A stretch of 64,000 nucleotides of DNA. Source: Rhizobacter sp. Root1238 (GTDB lineage Bacteria > Pseudomonadota > Gammaproteobacteria > Burkholderiales > Burkholderiaceae_C). The notes under the pieces are model-generated. The model made no database searches. It was not told where the DNA came from and worked only from the letters and a program-made list of their open reading frames with translations. The position numbers and the translations under genes were made by a program. Below are positions 36,580-45,388 of this stretch, piece after piece (position 1 is the first letter of the stretch; every line of letters starts with the position of its first letter). The stretch lies in NCBI RefSeq assembly GCF_001425825.1, contig NZ_LMDM01000009.1, positions 83,339-147,338 on the forward strand, written 5' to 3'.

Positions 36580-38094
36580 ATGAGTGCCCTGCCCGTTTCA
36601 ACGCCTGCTGCGTCCCCGACCTTTCTCACGCCGCTGCTCGCTGGCCGCTGGCTGAACCGCTTCGCCACGCTCGGCAGCGAGTTCTTCACCGAACTGCCGC
36701 CGCAGGGCCTGCCCGACCCGCACTGGGTCGCCTGGAGCGCCGACTGCGCGCGGCTGCTCGGCCTGCCGGGCGAGCCGCCGTCCGATCCACGCTCGCTGGC
36801 CGCCCTCAGCGGCAACCTGGGCGAAGCGCCGCTGCGGCCGCTGGCCAGCGTCTACAGCGGCCACCAGTTCGGCGTCTGGGCCGGCCAGCTCGGCGACGGC
36901 CGCGCGCTGTGGCTGGGCGAACTGCAGACGCCGTCCGGGCCGATGGAGATCCAGCTGAAGGGCGCCGGCCTGACGCCCTATTCCCGCATGGGCGACGGCC
37001 GCGCGGTGCTGCGTTCGTCGATCCGCGAGTTCCTGGCCTCCGAGGCGATGCACGCGCTCGGCGTGCCGACGACGCGCGCGCTGAGCATCACCGGCTCGGC
37101 GCTGCCGGTGCGGCGCGAAGAGGTCGAGACTGCCGCGGTCGTCACGCGGGTCGCGCCATCGTTCATCCGCTTCGGTCACTTCGAGCATTTCGCGCACACC
37201 GAGCCGAACACCGACGCGCTGCGCCGGCTGGTCGATTTCACGATCGACATCGGCTACCCCGAATGTCGCGGTGCGGCGCAGCCGGCCGTCGCGCTGCTCG
37301 ACGCGGTGGCGCGGCGCACCGCGCGGCTGATGGCCGACTGGCAGGCCGTCGGCTTCTGCCACGGCGTGATGAACACCGACAACATGTCGATCCTCGGGCT
37401 GACGATCGACTACGGCCCGTATGGCTTCCTCGACGCCTTCGACCCCGGCCACGTCTGCAACCACTCCGACCACCAGGGCCGCTACGCCTATGCGCGCCAG
37501 CCGAACGTCGCGTTCTGGAACCTGCACGCGCTGGCGCAGGCGCTGCTGCCGCTGATCGACGACCAGCAGGCCGCGCTCGACGCGCTGGAGCCCTACAAGA
37601 CCGAATTCGCGGCGACGCTCGATGCGCGCATGGCCGCGAAGCTGGGGCTGGCGACCGTGCAGGACGGCGACCGCGCACTGGCCGAGGGCCTGCTGCAGCG
37701 CATGGCCGCCGACCGCGCCGATTTCAGCATCGCCTTCCGCCGGCTGGCCGGCTTCGACAGCCGCGACGGCGCCGCCAACGATGCGCTGCGCGACCTCTTC
37801 ATCGACCGCGAGGCCTTCGACGCCTGGGCACGGAACTATGCGGCGCGGCTGCGCTCCGAAGGCAGCGTCGATGCCGAACGCGCCTTGCGGATGAACCGGG
37901 TCAACCCCAAGTACGTGCTTCGCAACCACATGGCCGACACCGCGATCCGCGCGGCCCGGGGTGGAGATTTCAGCAAGGTGCAGCGGCTGCTGAAAGTTCT
38001 GTCGGCGCCCTTCGACGAACAGCCGGAGCACGCGGCGTATGCCGATTTCCCGCCCGACTGGGCGCAACACATCGAGGTGTCCTGTTCATCATGA
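36580..38094 (+). CDS. selO: protein adenylyltransferase SelO (YdiU)
   Basis: Pseudokinase-fold AMP transferase of 504 residues. Family motifs are [18 protein letters not shown], the [25 protein letters not shown] block and [16 protein letters not shown], which hold the ATP- and metal-binding residues. The C-terminus ends VSCSS, keeping the conserved penultimate-region cysteine that is selenocysteine in animals. Known SelO proteins AMPylate targets in redox stress. The start ATG 36580 is preferred over a GTG at 36508. Its stop overlaps msrB. Confidence 0.94.
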   Translation: MSALPVSTPAASPTFLTPLLAGRWLNRFATLGSEFFTELPPQGLPDPHWVAWSADCARLLGLPGEPPSDPRSLAALSGNLGEAPLRPLASVYSGHQFGVWAGQLGDGRALWLGELQTPSGPMEIQLKGAGLTPYSRMGDGRAVLRSSIREFLASEAMHALGVPTTRALSITGSALPVRREEVETAAVVTRVAPSFIRFGHFEHFAHTEPNTDALRRLVDFTIDIGYPECRGAAQPAVALLDAVARRTARLMADWQAVGFCHGVMNTDNMSILGLTIDYGPYGFLDAFDPGHVCNHSDHQGRYAYARQPNVAFWNLHALAQALLPLIDDQQAALDALEPYKTEFAATLDARMAAKLGLATVQDGDRALAEGLLQRMAADRADFSIAFRRLAGFDSRDGAANDALRDLFIDREAFDAWARNYAARLRSEGSVDAERALRMNRVNPKYVLRNHMADTAIRAARGGDFSKVQRLLKVLSAPFDEQPEHAAYADFPPDWAQHIEVSCSS

Positions 38095-38528
38095 GTGCGA
38101 ACGACCACGACCACCGCCAGGACGACGGTACGCCCTACACCGTCACGAAGACCGACGCCGAATGGCGCACCCAGCTGAGCCCGATGCAGTACGAGGTGGC
38201 GCGCCACGCGGCCACCGAGCGCGCGTTCACCGGCAAGTACTGGGACCATTTCAAGGCTGGCCACTACGACTGCATCGGCTGCGGCACGCCGCTGTTCGCA
38301 TCCGACACCAAGTTCGACGCCGGCTGCGGCTGGCCGAGCTACTGGGAGCCGATCAACAGCGAAGTGATCGAGCGCGTGGTCGACCGCAGCCACGGCATGG
38401 TGCGGGTCGAGGTGCGCTGCAACAACTGCGGCTCGCACCTCGGCCACGTCTTCGAGGACGGCCCGGAACCGACCGGCGAGCGCTTCTGCATCAACTCGGC
38501 AGCGATAGACTTCGCCCCCAAGCCGTGA
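38091..38528 (+). CDS. msrB: peptide-methionine (R)-S-oxide reductase
   Basis: Methionine-R-sulfoxide reductase of 145 residues. Zinc ligands are Cys61 and Cys64 (CIGC) and Cys110 and Cys113 (CNNC). The catalytic cysteine is Cys133 in RFCINS. There is no signal peptide, so it repairs cytoplasmic proteins. The ATG overlaps the selO stop (ATGA at 38091-38094), which ties its expression to the redox-linked SelO protein. Confidence 0.96.
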   Translation: MSANDHDHRQDDGTPYTVTKTDAEWRTQLSPMQYEVARHAATERAFTGKYWDHFKAGHYDCIGCGTPLFASDTKFDAGCGWPSYWEPINSEVIERVVDRSHGMVRVEVRCNNCGSHLGHVFEDGPEPTGERFCINSAAIDFAPKP

Positions 38529-38569
38529 CCGCGGCCCCGTGACCGTTGCAACTGCCGACTGCGCCCCTG

Positions 38570-39241
38570 ATGACCCTGCTGCTCGATTTCCTCCCGCTGC
38601 TGCTGTTCTTCGGCACCTTCAAGTTCGCCGATTCCAACAAGGACGCCGCCGCGGCCTTCGCGAGCGAGCATTTCGGTTTCCTGGTCTCGGGCGGCAGCGT
38701 CGGCCCGAACGAGGCCGCGGTGCTGCTGGCCACGCTGGTGGTGATCGCCGCCACCTTGCTGCAGGTGGTCACGCTGAAGCTGCTGCGCCGCAAGGTGCAC
38801 ACGATGCTGTGGGTCACGCTGGCGCTGGTGGTGGTGCTGGGCGGCGCGACGATCTGGTTCCACAACGCCACCTTCATCATGTGGAAGCCCAGCGTGCTGT
38901 ACTGGGTGATGGGCCTGGCCTTCTGGTTCAGCCAGAGCGTGCTCGGCAAGAACATCCCGCAGAAGCTGATGGGCGAGCAGCTGGTGCTGCCGGCCGCCAT
39001 CTGGCAACGCCTGAATTTCGCATGGGTCGCATTCTTCGGGCTGATGGGCTTGTTGAATCTTTACGTGGCTTACAGCTTCACGCAGTCGACCTGGGCCACC
39101 TTCAAGGTGTTCGGCGCGACCGGGCTGATGCTGGTCTTCGTGCTGGGCCAGGGCTTCTACCTGAGCCGCCACCTGCCCGATGAAGACAAGCCCGCGCCGC
39201 CGGCCGACCCCCTCAAGGAACCGACGCAGGAGCGAGGCTGA
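38570..39241 (+). CDS. yciB: inner-membrane septation protein A (YciB family)
   Basis: Membrane protein of 223 residues with about five to six hydrophobic segments. The N-terminal LLLDFLPLLLFFGTFKFAD and the MKPSVLYW-like stretch MWKPSVLYWVMGLAFWFSQ are YciB/IspA hallmarks. Relatives are needed for normal envelope synthesis and septation. The start is ATG 38570 (MTLLLDFLP). It lies between msrB and bolA, the usual place in Burkholderiales. Confidence 0.93.
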   Translation: MTLLLDFLPLLLFFGTFKFADSNKDAAAAFASEHFGFLVSGGSVGPNEAAVLLATLVVIAATLLQVVTLKLLRRKVHTMLWVTLALVVVLGGATIWFHNATFIMWKPSVLYWVMGLAFWFSQSVLGKNIPQKLMGEQLVLPAAIWQRLNFAWVAFFGLMGLLNLYVAYSFTQSTWATFKVFGATGLMLVFVLGQGFYLSRHLPDEDKPAPPADPLKEPTQERG

Positions 39242-39243
39242 GC

Positions 39244-39510
39244 ATGGCCGTCAGCTCGCACGAGATCGAGGCCGCGCTGCGTGAAGCGCTGCAGCCCGAC
39301 AGCCTCGCGATCACCGACGACAGCCACCTGCATGCCGGCCATGCGGGGGCCCGCGAAGGCCGGCATTTCAGCGTGCAGGTGGTCAGCGCGCAGTTCAACG
39401 ATCTGTCACGTCTGAAGCGGCACCGCCTCGTATATGATGCCCTTCGAACCTTGATTCCGCGCGGCATCCACGCCCTGGCCATCGAGGCCCGCGCGCCGGG
39501 TGAACGCTGA
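39244..39510 (+). CDS. BolA-family protein
   Basis: BolA-like protein of 88 residues. It has the conserved DDSHLHAGHAGA segment (histidines for iron-sulfur cluster ligation with a monothiol glutaredoxin) and the C-terminal helix SRLKRHRLVYDAL. It begins 2 bp after the yciB stop. BolA proteins act in iron-sulfur trafficking and sometimes transcription. The gap 39511-39644 before the PPIase gene contains no further gene. Confidence 0.93.
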   Translation: MAVSSHEIEAALREALQPDSLAITDDSHLHAGHAGAREGRHFSVQVVSAQFNDLSRLKRHRLVYDALRTLIPRGIHALAIEARAPGER

Positions 39511-39644
39511 TCCGAAGACATCGCTGATCCAACAACGTCGGTGACCTTCCCCGGTCCCACGGCAGCACCCACCCGATCCGCGCGGTATTCCCCCTTCGTC
39601 CCCGTTCGCATCCATGCGATTCCCCGTTGAAAGGCCATAAGCCC

Positions 39645-40469
39645 ATGAAGAAGTCGACCCTTGCCCGCCACGCTTCGCTGCTGGTGATCAGTGCTGCCCT
39701 GTTCGTGCCGGCGGCGATGGCCCAGAACGTGGCGATCGTCAACGGCAAGCCCGTGCCGAAGTCGCGCGTCGAAGCGCTGCTCGCGCAGGCGACCCGCCCC
39801 GGCCAGCAAGGCAGCCAGCCGCGCACCGCCGAACTGGAAGCGCAGGTGCGCGACGAAGTCGTGCTGCGCGAGATGTTCATGCAGGAAGCCGAGAAGCGCG
39901 GCCTGACCGGCAGCGCCGACTACAAGCAGCAACTCGAACTGGCGCGCCAGAGCATCCTGATCCGCGAGCTGTTCAACGACTACCAGAAGAAGAACCCGGT
40001 GCTCGATGCCGACGTCCAGGCCGAGTACGAGAAGTTCAAGGCGCAGGCGAGCGGCACCGAATACCACGCCCGCCACATCCTGGTCGAGAAGGAAGAAGAC
40101 GCGAAGGCCCTGATCGCGCAGATCAAGGGCGGCGCGAAGTTCGAAGACCTCGCGAAGAAGAACTCGAAGGACCCGGGATCGGGCGAGAACGGCGGCGACC
40201 TCGACTGGGCCAACCCCGGTTCGTACGTGCCCGAGTTCTCGCAGGCGATGATCAAGCTGAAGAAGGGCGAGATGACCCCCGAGCCGGTGAAGACGCAGTT
40301 CGGCTACCACATCATCAAGCTCGAGGACACGCGCGACGCGCAGTTCCCGCCGCTCGAAGAAGTGAAGCCGCAGATCCTGCAGCGCCTGGGCCAGCAGAAG
40401 CTCGCCAAGTTCCGCGACGAGATCCGCGCGAAGGCCAAGACCGACTACAAGTTCTCGACCGCGAACTGA
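39645..40469 (+). CDS. parvulin-type peptidyl-prolyl isomerase, periplasmic
   Basis: SurA/PrsA-like foldase of 274 residues with a cleaved signal peptide (MKKSTLARHASLLVISAALF... ending AMA-QN). An N-terminal SurA-like helical region precedes one parvulin domain at about residues 140-235, with HARHILVEKE, GGDLDWANPGSYVPEF and FGYHIIKLED. It isomerises Xaa-Pro bonds and chaperones envelope proteins. The ATG at 39645 has AAGG upstream and places a lysine-rich start before the signal core. A strong terminator follows. Confidence 0.94.
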   Translation: MKKSTLARHASLLVISAALFVPAAMAQNVAIVNGKPVPKSRVEALLAQATRPGQQGSQPRTAELEAQVRDEVVLREMFMQEAEKRGLTGSADYKQQLELARQSILIRELFNDYQKKNPVLDADVQAEYEKFKAQASGTEYHARHILVEKEEDAKALIAQIKGGAKFEDLAKKNSKDPGSGENGGDLDWANPGSYVPEFSQAMIKLKKGEMTPEPVKTQFGYHIIKLEDTRDAQFPPLEEVKPQILQRLGQQKLAKFRDEIRAKAKTDYKFSTAN

Positions 40470-40490
40470 GCTCGCCGGATTGAATGAACG

Positions 40491-40513
40491 GGGCGCCTTC
40501 GGGCGCCCTTTTT
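40491..40513 (+). terminator. intrinsic terminator after the PPIase gene
   Basis: A 7-bp GC stem (40491-40497 with 40502-40508) closes a UUCG tetraloop and is followed by TTTTT (40509-40513). It lies 21 bp after the PPIase stop. It ends the selO-msrB-yciB-bolA-PPIase region. Confidence 0.93.
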
Positions 40514-40534
40514 CATGGCCGCCCGGTCAGCAGC

Positions 40535-41218
40535 TCACGCCGCCTCGGCCACCACCAGCCGCCCCGCCTCGATGTGCAGCTGCCGGTCGCAGCGCGCCGC
40601 GATGCTGCGGTCGTGCGTGACCAGCACCAGCGTCGTGCCCGATTCGCGGTTCAGCTCGAACATCAGCTCCATCACCTTCTCGCCGGTCGCGAAATCGAGG
40701 CTGCCGGTGGGCTCGTCGGCCAGCAGCACCGCCGGCTTCACGACGAAGGCGCGCGCCAGCGCGACGCGCTGCTGCTCGCCGCCCGACAGCACCTTCGGGT
40801 AGTGCGACAGCCGCTCGCCGAGGCCCACGCGGCGCAGCATCTCGGTGGCCAGCGCGCGCGCATCGTTGCGGCCCTGCAGCTCGAGCGGCAGCATCACGTT
40901 CTCGAGCGCGTTCAGGTTGCCGAGCAGCTGGAAGCTCTGGAACACGAAGCCGAGCTGCGCGGCCCGGACCGCGGCGCGGGCATCCTCGCCGAGCGCAAAA
41001 AGATCGTGGCCGGCCAGGCGAACCGTTCCGGTGCTCGGCGTGTCCAAGCCCGCGATGATCGACAGCAAGGTGCTCTTGCCCGAGCCGGACGCACCGACGA
41101 TGGCCGCCGACTGGCGCGCGGCGAGCGCGAAGTCGATCTCGTGGAGAATGGTCAGCACACCGGTCGAGTCCTGCACCTGCTTGGTGACGCGCTCGACGGA
41201 AATGATGGATTCGGACAT
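40535..41218 (-). CDS. ybbA: ABC transporter ATP-binding protein (YbbA/LolD-like)
   Basis: ATPase of 227 residues with Walker A GASGSGKST (about residue 42), the signature LSGGEQQRVALARAF and Walker B LLADEPTGSLD, all intact. It belongs to the MacB/LolD-type group that pairs with FtsX-like permeases. E. coli ybbA is likewise divergent from tesA, but the ybbP-type permease gene is absent here. The ATG at 41218-41216 overlaps the tesA ATG. A GTG at 41245 is an alternative start. Confidence 0.9.
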   Translation of the reverse strand: MSESIISVERVTKQVQDSTGVLTILHEIDFALAARQSAAIVGASGSGKSTLLSIIAGLDTPSTGTVRLAGHDLFALGEDARAAVRAAQLGFVFQSFQLLGNLNALENVMLPLELQGRNDARALATEMLRRVGLGERLSHYPKVLSGGEQQRVALARAFVVKPAVLLADEPTGSLDFATGEKVMELMFELNRESGTTLVLVTHDRSIAARCDRQLHIEAGRLVVAEAA

Positions 41219-41876
41219 GAATGCTTCTGCAGGTAGACGGCTCACGCGACGCGCGTTGCTGGTTCACTGTACCTTGCTTGCCGCGGCCGGCGCGCTGCCG
41301 GGGGCTCGCGCTGCCGCGCCGCGCCGCGTGCTGGTGCTGGGCGACAGCCTGTCGGCCGAGTACGGGCTGCAGCGCGGCGAGGGCTGGGTCGCGCTGCTCG
41401 GCGAGCGGCTCGCGCGCGACAAGATCGCCGCCAGCGTCGTCAACGCCAGCATCAGCGGCGACACCACCTCCGGCGGCCGCTCGCGCCTGCCGGCGCTGCT
41501 GAAGCAGCACCAGCCGGGTGTCGTCGTGATCGAACTCGGCGGCAACGATGCACTGCGCGGCCTGCCGCTCTCGATGACGCGCGACAACCTGCTCGCGATG
41601 GTGCGCGCGGCCAAGCAGGCCGGCGCCAAGGTGCTGGTGGTCGGCATGCAGGTGCCGCCGAACTACGGCCGCCAGTACGGTGCCGATTTCGCGGCGCTGT
41701 TCGCGCAGGTGGCCAAGACCGAGGACACCGGCCTCGTGCCGTTCCTGCTGAAGGGCGTGGCCGATTCGCCGCAGGCCGACGCGATGTTCCAGCCCGATCG
41801 CATCCACCCGATCGCGAAGGCCCACCCGACGATGCTCGACAACGTCTGGGCGGGCCTCAAGCCGCTGCTGGGCTGA
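41217..41876 (+). CDS. tesA: arylesterase/lysophospholipase TesA-like (SGNH hydrolase)
   Basis: SGNH-fold hydrolase of 219 residues with a signal peptide (RRLTRRALLVHCTLLAAAGALPG, possibly exported folded or processed after ARA). Block I is VLGDSLSAEYG with the nucleophile serine, block III is GGNDALRG, and block V is DRIHPIAKAH with Asp and His. It should hydrolyse thioesters and esters in the periplasm. The start codon overlaps that of ybbA head to head. Confidence 0.92.
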   Translation: MNASAGRRLTRRALLVHCTLLAAAGALPGARAAAPRRVLVLGDSLSAEYGLQRGEGWVALLGERLARDKIAASVVNASISGDTTSGGRSRLPALLKQHQPGVVVIELGGNDALRGLPLSMTRDNLLAMVRAAKQAGAKVLVVGMQVPPNYGRQYGADFAALFAQVAKTEDTGLVPFLLKGVADSPQADAMFQPDRIHPIAKAHPTMLDNVWAGLKPLLG

Positions 41877-41899
41877 ACGGCGGCGGACTGCCGCCGTTC
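41875..41899. terminator. hairpin between convergent genes
   Basis: A perfect 10-bp stem (41875-41884 with 41890-41899) has a 5-nt loop and takes in part of the tesA stop codon. It lies between convergent tesA and the FecR/DUF6600 gene (stop at 41901). No T-run follows on either strand, so it may terminate weakly or only protect 3' ends. Confidence 0.5.
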
Positions 41900-41900
41900 G

Positions 41901-44195
41901 TCAGCGGTTGTTCTCGCGCTCGTTGCGGCGCTCCGGCCGGTCCTGGCGCTCCTGCCGTTCCTGCCGCTGCTCGACGCGCGGCTGCTCCTGGCGCGGTTGC
42001 ACTTGCTGCGGCGGGCGCACCTCGGGCATGCGCTGCGGCTGCGGCTGCGGCTGCGGGTGCGGTTGCGGTTGCGGTTGCGGTTGCGGTTGCGGCGCTTGCG
42101 GTTGCGGCTGCGGTTGAGGACGCTGCGGGGCCTGCGGCTGCGCGGGCTGTTGCACCTGCGGGGGGCTCGGACGCTGCACCTGCGGCGCCGCCGGCTGCTG
42201 CTGCTGCGGCACCGGGCGCGGCTGCAGCTGCGGCTGGCCGCCCACCGGCGCCGGTCGCTCGAAGCGCTCGCCACGCGGGTTGCCGCGCGACTCGCCGTTC
42301 TGGTTCACCGGCATCGGATGGCGGCGGTCGGGCGTGTTCACCGTCGGTGCCGGCGGCTGGGCCGCATTCGCGACCGGCGGGCGGTTGCCATCGGGCCGCT
42401 CGGCGTTGTCGGGCACGTCGCGGCCCGGGCGCGGGCGCGGCGTCAAGCCGGGCTGCTGCGGTTGCTGCGGCTGTTGCACCGCCACCGGTGCCTGCGGCTG
42501 CTGCCCCGGCGCGTTGGGCCGTTCCGGACGGCCCCAGCCGCCTTCGCCGCGGCCGTTGTTGTCGCCGCGGCCATTGCCATCGCCTCGACCGCCGTTGTTG
42601 ACAGGAACATTGGGTTCGACGCGACCGAGGCTGTCGCCCCGGCCACCGTTGTTCTCGCGGCGCCCCGGCGGCGGTGGCACCGGCTGCTGCGGGTTCGGCG
42701 CGAAACTGATGCGCCCGGTGCGCGGATCTTCGACCCGCCGCCCACCGCCCTCGCCCCGTGCCGGCATCGGCATCGGCACCGGCGCATCGACGCGCGGCCG
42801 CTCGCGGCCCATGTCGCGCAGCACGCGGTCGTTGACGCGGGTCATCGCCGGCGCCACCGGCTGGCGGCGTTCCATCACCACGGCCGGCACCACCGTCACC
42901 GCATGCGGCATGCCGCGGTTGACGTAGTGCGTCTGCTGCACCACCGCGCCCGGGCTGTTGATGATGTTCGTGACGTTGGTGATGTTGGTCACGTGGGTCA
43001 CGTTGACGTTGCGGATGTAGCGCGGGCTGACGCGATAGCCCGGCACGTAGACCTCGCGCGGAGCGAGCGGGAACCAGCCGACCGACGGCGAGTTGCCGAC
43101 CGAGATCGACAGGCTCAGGTTCGGCCCGCCCACCCAGGCCACCAACGCCGGTGCGTACACCGGGCGCGCGATGTAGGTGCCCGGCGTCCAGCACCAGGCG
43201 CTGCGGTGCCACACCCAGCGGCCGTAGTGGAACGGCGCGAAGCCCCACGGCGCGTCGTCGACCCAGGTCCAGCCCCACGGATTGACCCAGGCCCAGTGGC
43301 CCATGCGGTACGGCGCCCAGTCCGGCGCGACGTTGCGCGGGATCCAGATCGCGCCGTAGTCGGGGCTCTGTTCCCAGCGGCCGTAGCGGTCCAGGTCTTC
43401 GACGCCGGTCATCTCGGGCGAGACATAGCGGGTCGAGACGCTGCGCTCCTCGCGCTGGTCGAGCGAGGCCACCCAGTCGGAGAACGGGTCGCGCACCGGA
43501 TCGGTGATGCTGTACTGCGTCGGCGCGTCGGGCTTGTCGCGCCAGAACTCGGCGCGCTGGTTCGGCATCACCGTCAACGCGGTGCGGTCGCCTTCGAACT
43601 GCGCCTGTCCGCTCACCACGGTGACCTGGCTGGTGTCGTCGATGCGGTCGAAGCGGTAGCTGCCGGTGCGGTCGGTGCGAAAGCGCCCCTCGCCGGTGGC
43701 GATGCCGAATTCATTGGCCGACTCGCGCGTGCGCAGCCGGGCCGACAAGCTGCCGCTCAGCAGCTGCAGGCTCAGGTGGTTGTCGTCGAGCTGCAGCACC
43801 TCGACCTCGGTGTTGGCGGCGACGCGCAGCGTGGTCGAGCCGATGCGGATCTCGGCGCGGCCGTCCTTCTCGGTCGACAGCCGGTCGCCGGTGGTGACGG
43901 GGCGGTTGCGCGCCGCGGCGATCCATTCGGCGCTCTCGGGGGCATAGACCCAGACGGCGCCGTCGACTTCGGAGAGCCGGCCGACCCGGCCCGGCGGGTC
44001 TTCGTCGGCGGCGCGCGCGGGCTGCGCGAACACCGCCATCAGCGAGATCAGCATCAAGCCGACCACCAGGCCCAGCCAGCGCGCGGGCCGGGCGGCCACT
44101 GGGGTACCTCCGTGCTGCGCACTCCGGTATTCGCCCTTGGGACGGCCCGGCGGGCTCATGCGGGCGGATGTAGCGTTTCGGGTGCTGTTCGGCAC
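41901..44195 (-). CDS. FecR-domain/DUF6600 envelope protein with PQ-rich tail
   Basis: Protein of 764 residues. A hydrophobic export segment (about residues 42-62, WLGLVVGLMLISLMAVFA) follows a long basic N-terminus. A FecR-like domain follows (GRVGRLSEVDGAVWVY... LRVAANTEVEVLQL). A Trp-rich block around residues 270-350 (WVNPWGWTWVDDAPWGFAPFHYGRW) is typical of DUF6600. The last 250 residues are low complexity, rich in Pro, Gln, Arg and Asn. GTG 44195 is chosen because AGGAG lies 6-7 bases upstream. Probably periplasmic or envelope associated; function unknown. Confidence 0.82.
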   Translation of the reverse strand: MPNSTRNATSARMSPPGRPKGEYRSAQHGGTPVAARPARWLGLVVGLMLISLMAVFAQPARAADEDPPGRVGRLSEVDGAVWVYAPESAEWIAAARNRPVTTGDRLSTEKDGRAEIRIGSTTLRVAANTEVEVLQLDDNHLSLQLLSGSLSARLRTRESANEFGIATGEGRFRTDRTGSYRFDRIDDTSQVTVVSGQAQFEGDRTALTVMPNQRAEFWRDKPDAPTQYSITDPVRDPFSDWVASLDQREERSVSTRYVSPEMTGVEDLDRYGRWEQSPDYGAIWIPRNVAPDWAPYRMGHWAWVNPWGWTWVDDAPWGFAPFHYGRWVWHRSAWCWTPGTYIARPVYAPALVAWVGGPNLSLSISVGNSPSVGWFPLAPREVYVPGYRVSPRYIRNVNVTHVTNITNVTNIINSPGAVVQQTHYVNRGMPHAVTVVPAVVMERRQPVAPAMTRVNDRVLRDMGRERPRVDAPVPMPMPARGEGGGRRVEDPRTGRISFAPNPQQPVPPPPGRRENNGGRGDSLGRVEPNVPVNNGGRGDGNGRGDNNGRGEGGWGRPERPNAPGQQPQAPVAVQQPQQPQQPGLTPRPRPGRDVPDNAERPDGNRPPVANAAQPPAPTVNTPDRRHPMPVNQNGESRGNPRGERFERPAPVGGQPQLQPRPVPQQQQPAAPQVQRPSPPQVQQPAQPQAPQRPQPQPQPQAPQPQPQPQPQPHPQPQPQPQRMPEVRPPQQVQPRQEQPRVEQRQERQERQDRPERRNERENNR
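42034..42117. repeat. hexanucleotide microsatellite coding for Pro-Gln repeats
   Basis: A tract of about 14 units of GCGGTT/GCGGCT. On the minus strand it encodes the (PQ)n segment of the FecR/DUF6600 protein. The unit is 6 bp, so gain or loss of units changes the linker length without shifting the frame. Confidence 0.9.
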
Positions 44196-44317
44196 GGCGA
44201 GCTCCTCACGTTGCATGGTCACGGTCCGGTGGGACCGTCGGGAACCGACGAGGTTCCTGGCGCACAACGTGTCAGAAGGCTGCGCGGCTGACGACAGAAA
44301 CCTTTCTTCGCAAAGAT

Positions 44318-44860
44318 TCAGTCATCGTCGTTCGGATCCAGCTCGGGGAACAGCACGCTGGTGAATCCGAACTTGCTGAAGTCCTCGATCCGCGTGGGAT
44401 AGAGCTTGCCGATCAGGTGGTCGCATTCATGCTGCACGACGCGGGCATGGAAACCCTCGGCCTCGCGGTCGATCAGGTTGCCCTGCGGATCCAGGCCGGT
44501 GTAGCGGATGCGCGCGTAGCGCGGCACGACACCGCGCAGCCCCGGCACCGACAGGCAGCCTTCCCAGCCTGCTTCCCGCTCGTCGGACAGCGGCACGATC
44601 GTCGGGTTGATCAGCACCGTCTCGGGCACCGCCGGCGCATCGGGATAGCGGGTGTTGTTCTTGAAGCCGAAGATCACCAGCTGCAGGTCGACGCCGATCT
44701 GCGGTGCCGCCAGCCCGGCGCCATTGGCATGGTGCATCGTGTCGAACATGTCGTCGATCAGCTGCTGCAGCTCGCGGCTGCCCAGCTGCTCGCGCGGCAC
44801 CGGCGGCGCCACGCGCAGCAGCCGGGGGTCGCCCATCTTGAGGATCTCGCGCACGGTCAT
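44318..44860 (-). CDS. def: peptide deformylase
   Basis: Metal-dependent deformylase of 180 residues. All three motifs are intact: [10 protein letters not shown] (47-56), EGCLSVPG with metal ligand Cys102, and QHECDHLIG with His144, Glu145 and His148. It removes the formyl group from nascent proteins. It is not next to fmt, the usual partner in many bacteria, so it may be one of two copies in the genome. Confidence 0.96.
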   Translation of the reverse strand: MTVREILKMGDPRLLRVAPPVPREQLGSRELQQLIDDMFDTMHHANGAGLAAPQIGVDLQLVIFGFKNNTRYPDAPAVPETVLINPTIVPLSDEREAGWEGCLSVPGLRGVVPRYARIRYTGLDPQGNLIDREAEGFHARVVQHECDHLIGKLYPTRIEDFSKFGFTSVLFPELDPNDDD

Positions 44861-44969
44861 CGGTCAGCATCCTTTGCAGAGTCGTCGCATCGACCGTGCA
44901 TTGTCGTGAATCGGGTGCAGCCCTGCCGGCGTGTGCTATTTTCGGCGGCCTGCGCGCAACACACCTTCG

Positions 44970-45308
44970 ATGGCCGCCCTCCGCTTCCTCCGCCTTGCCC
45001 TGCTCGTCGGGTCGGTCCTGCTGACCCCGCAGCTGTGGCTCGCGCACGCGCTGTCGCACGGGCTGGCGGCCCCGGCCAGTCCTGCCCAGCCGGCAGACCC
45101 GGCCGGCAAGGAACGGCAGTCGCAATCCGACAAGGTGTGCGACGCCTGCCTCGCGTTCGCACAGCTCGACGCGGCGGTTCCGGCGCATTTCGACTGGACG
45201 GCCTGCGCCGACGCGGCACCGCTGGCCGCGCCGCTGCCTGCCGGTGCCTGGGACGGCGCCACGCCGATCGCCACCCGCGCCCGCGGGCCGCCGACGCCAC
45301 GCGCCTGA
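44970..45308 (+). CDS. small exported protein with CxxC (DUF2946-like)
   Basis: Protein of 112 residues. The N-terminal hydrophobic segment (residues about 5-25) is followed by HALSHGL and a CDACLAFAQLDAAVP segment. The C-x-x-C near residue 53 and histidines nearby resemble DUF2946 proteins, which often sit beside metal-transport genes. It is the first gene before an outer-membrane protein and a metal ABC transporter. A role in metal binding is inference. Confidence 0.7.
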   Translation: MAALRFLRLALLVGSVLLTPQLWLAHALSHGLAAPASPAQPADPAGKERQSQSDKVCDACLAFAQLDAAVPAHFDWTACADAAPLAAPLPAGAWDGATPIATRARGPPTPRA

Positions 45309-45388
45309 TCCGTCTCCGCCGCCGACGCGCGCCCCCCGGGCGCCTGCCGGCGCTCGATCACCCGCAGACCGTCTGCAGGACGCATCCC

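Noticed and set aside
44861-44969. Zur operator upstream of the metal-uptake locus
   Set aside because: No palindrome resembling the Zur consensus could be read in the 109-bp gap.
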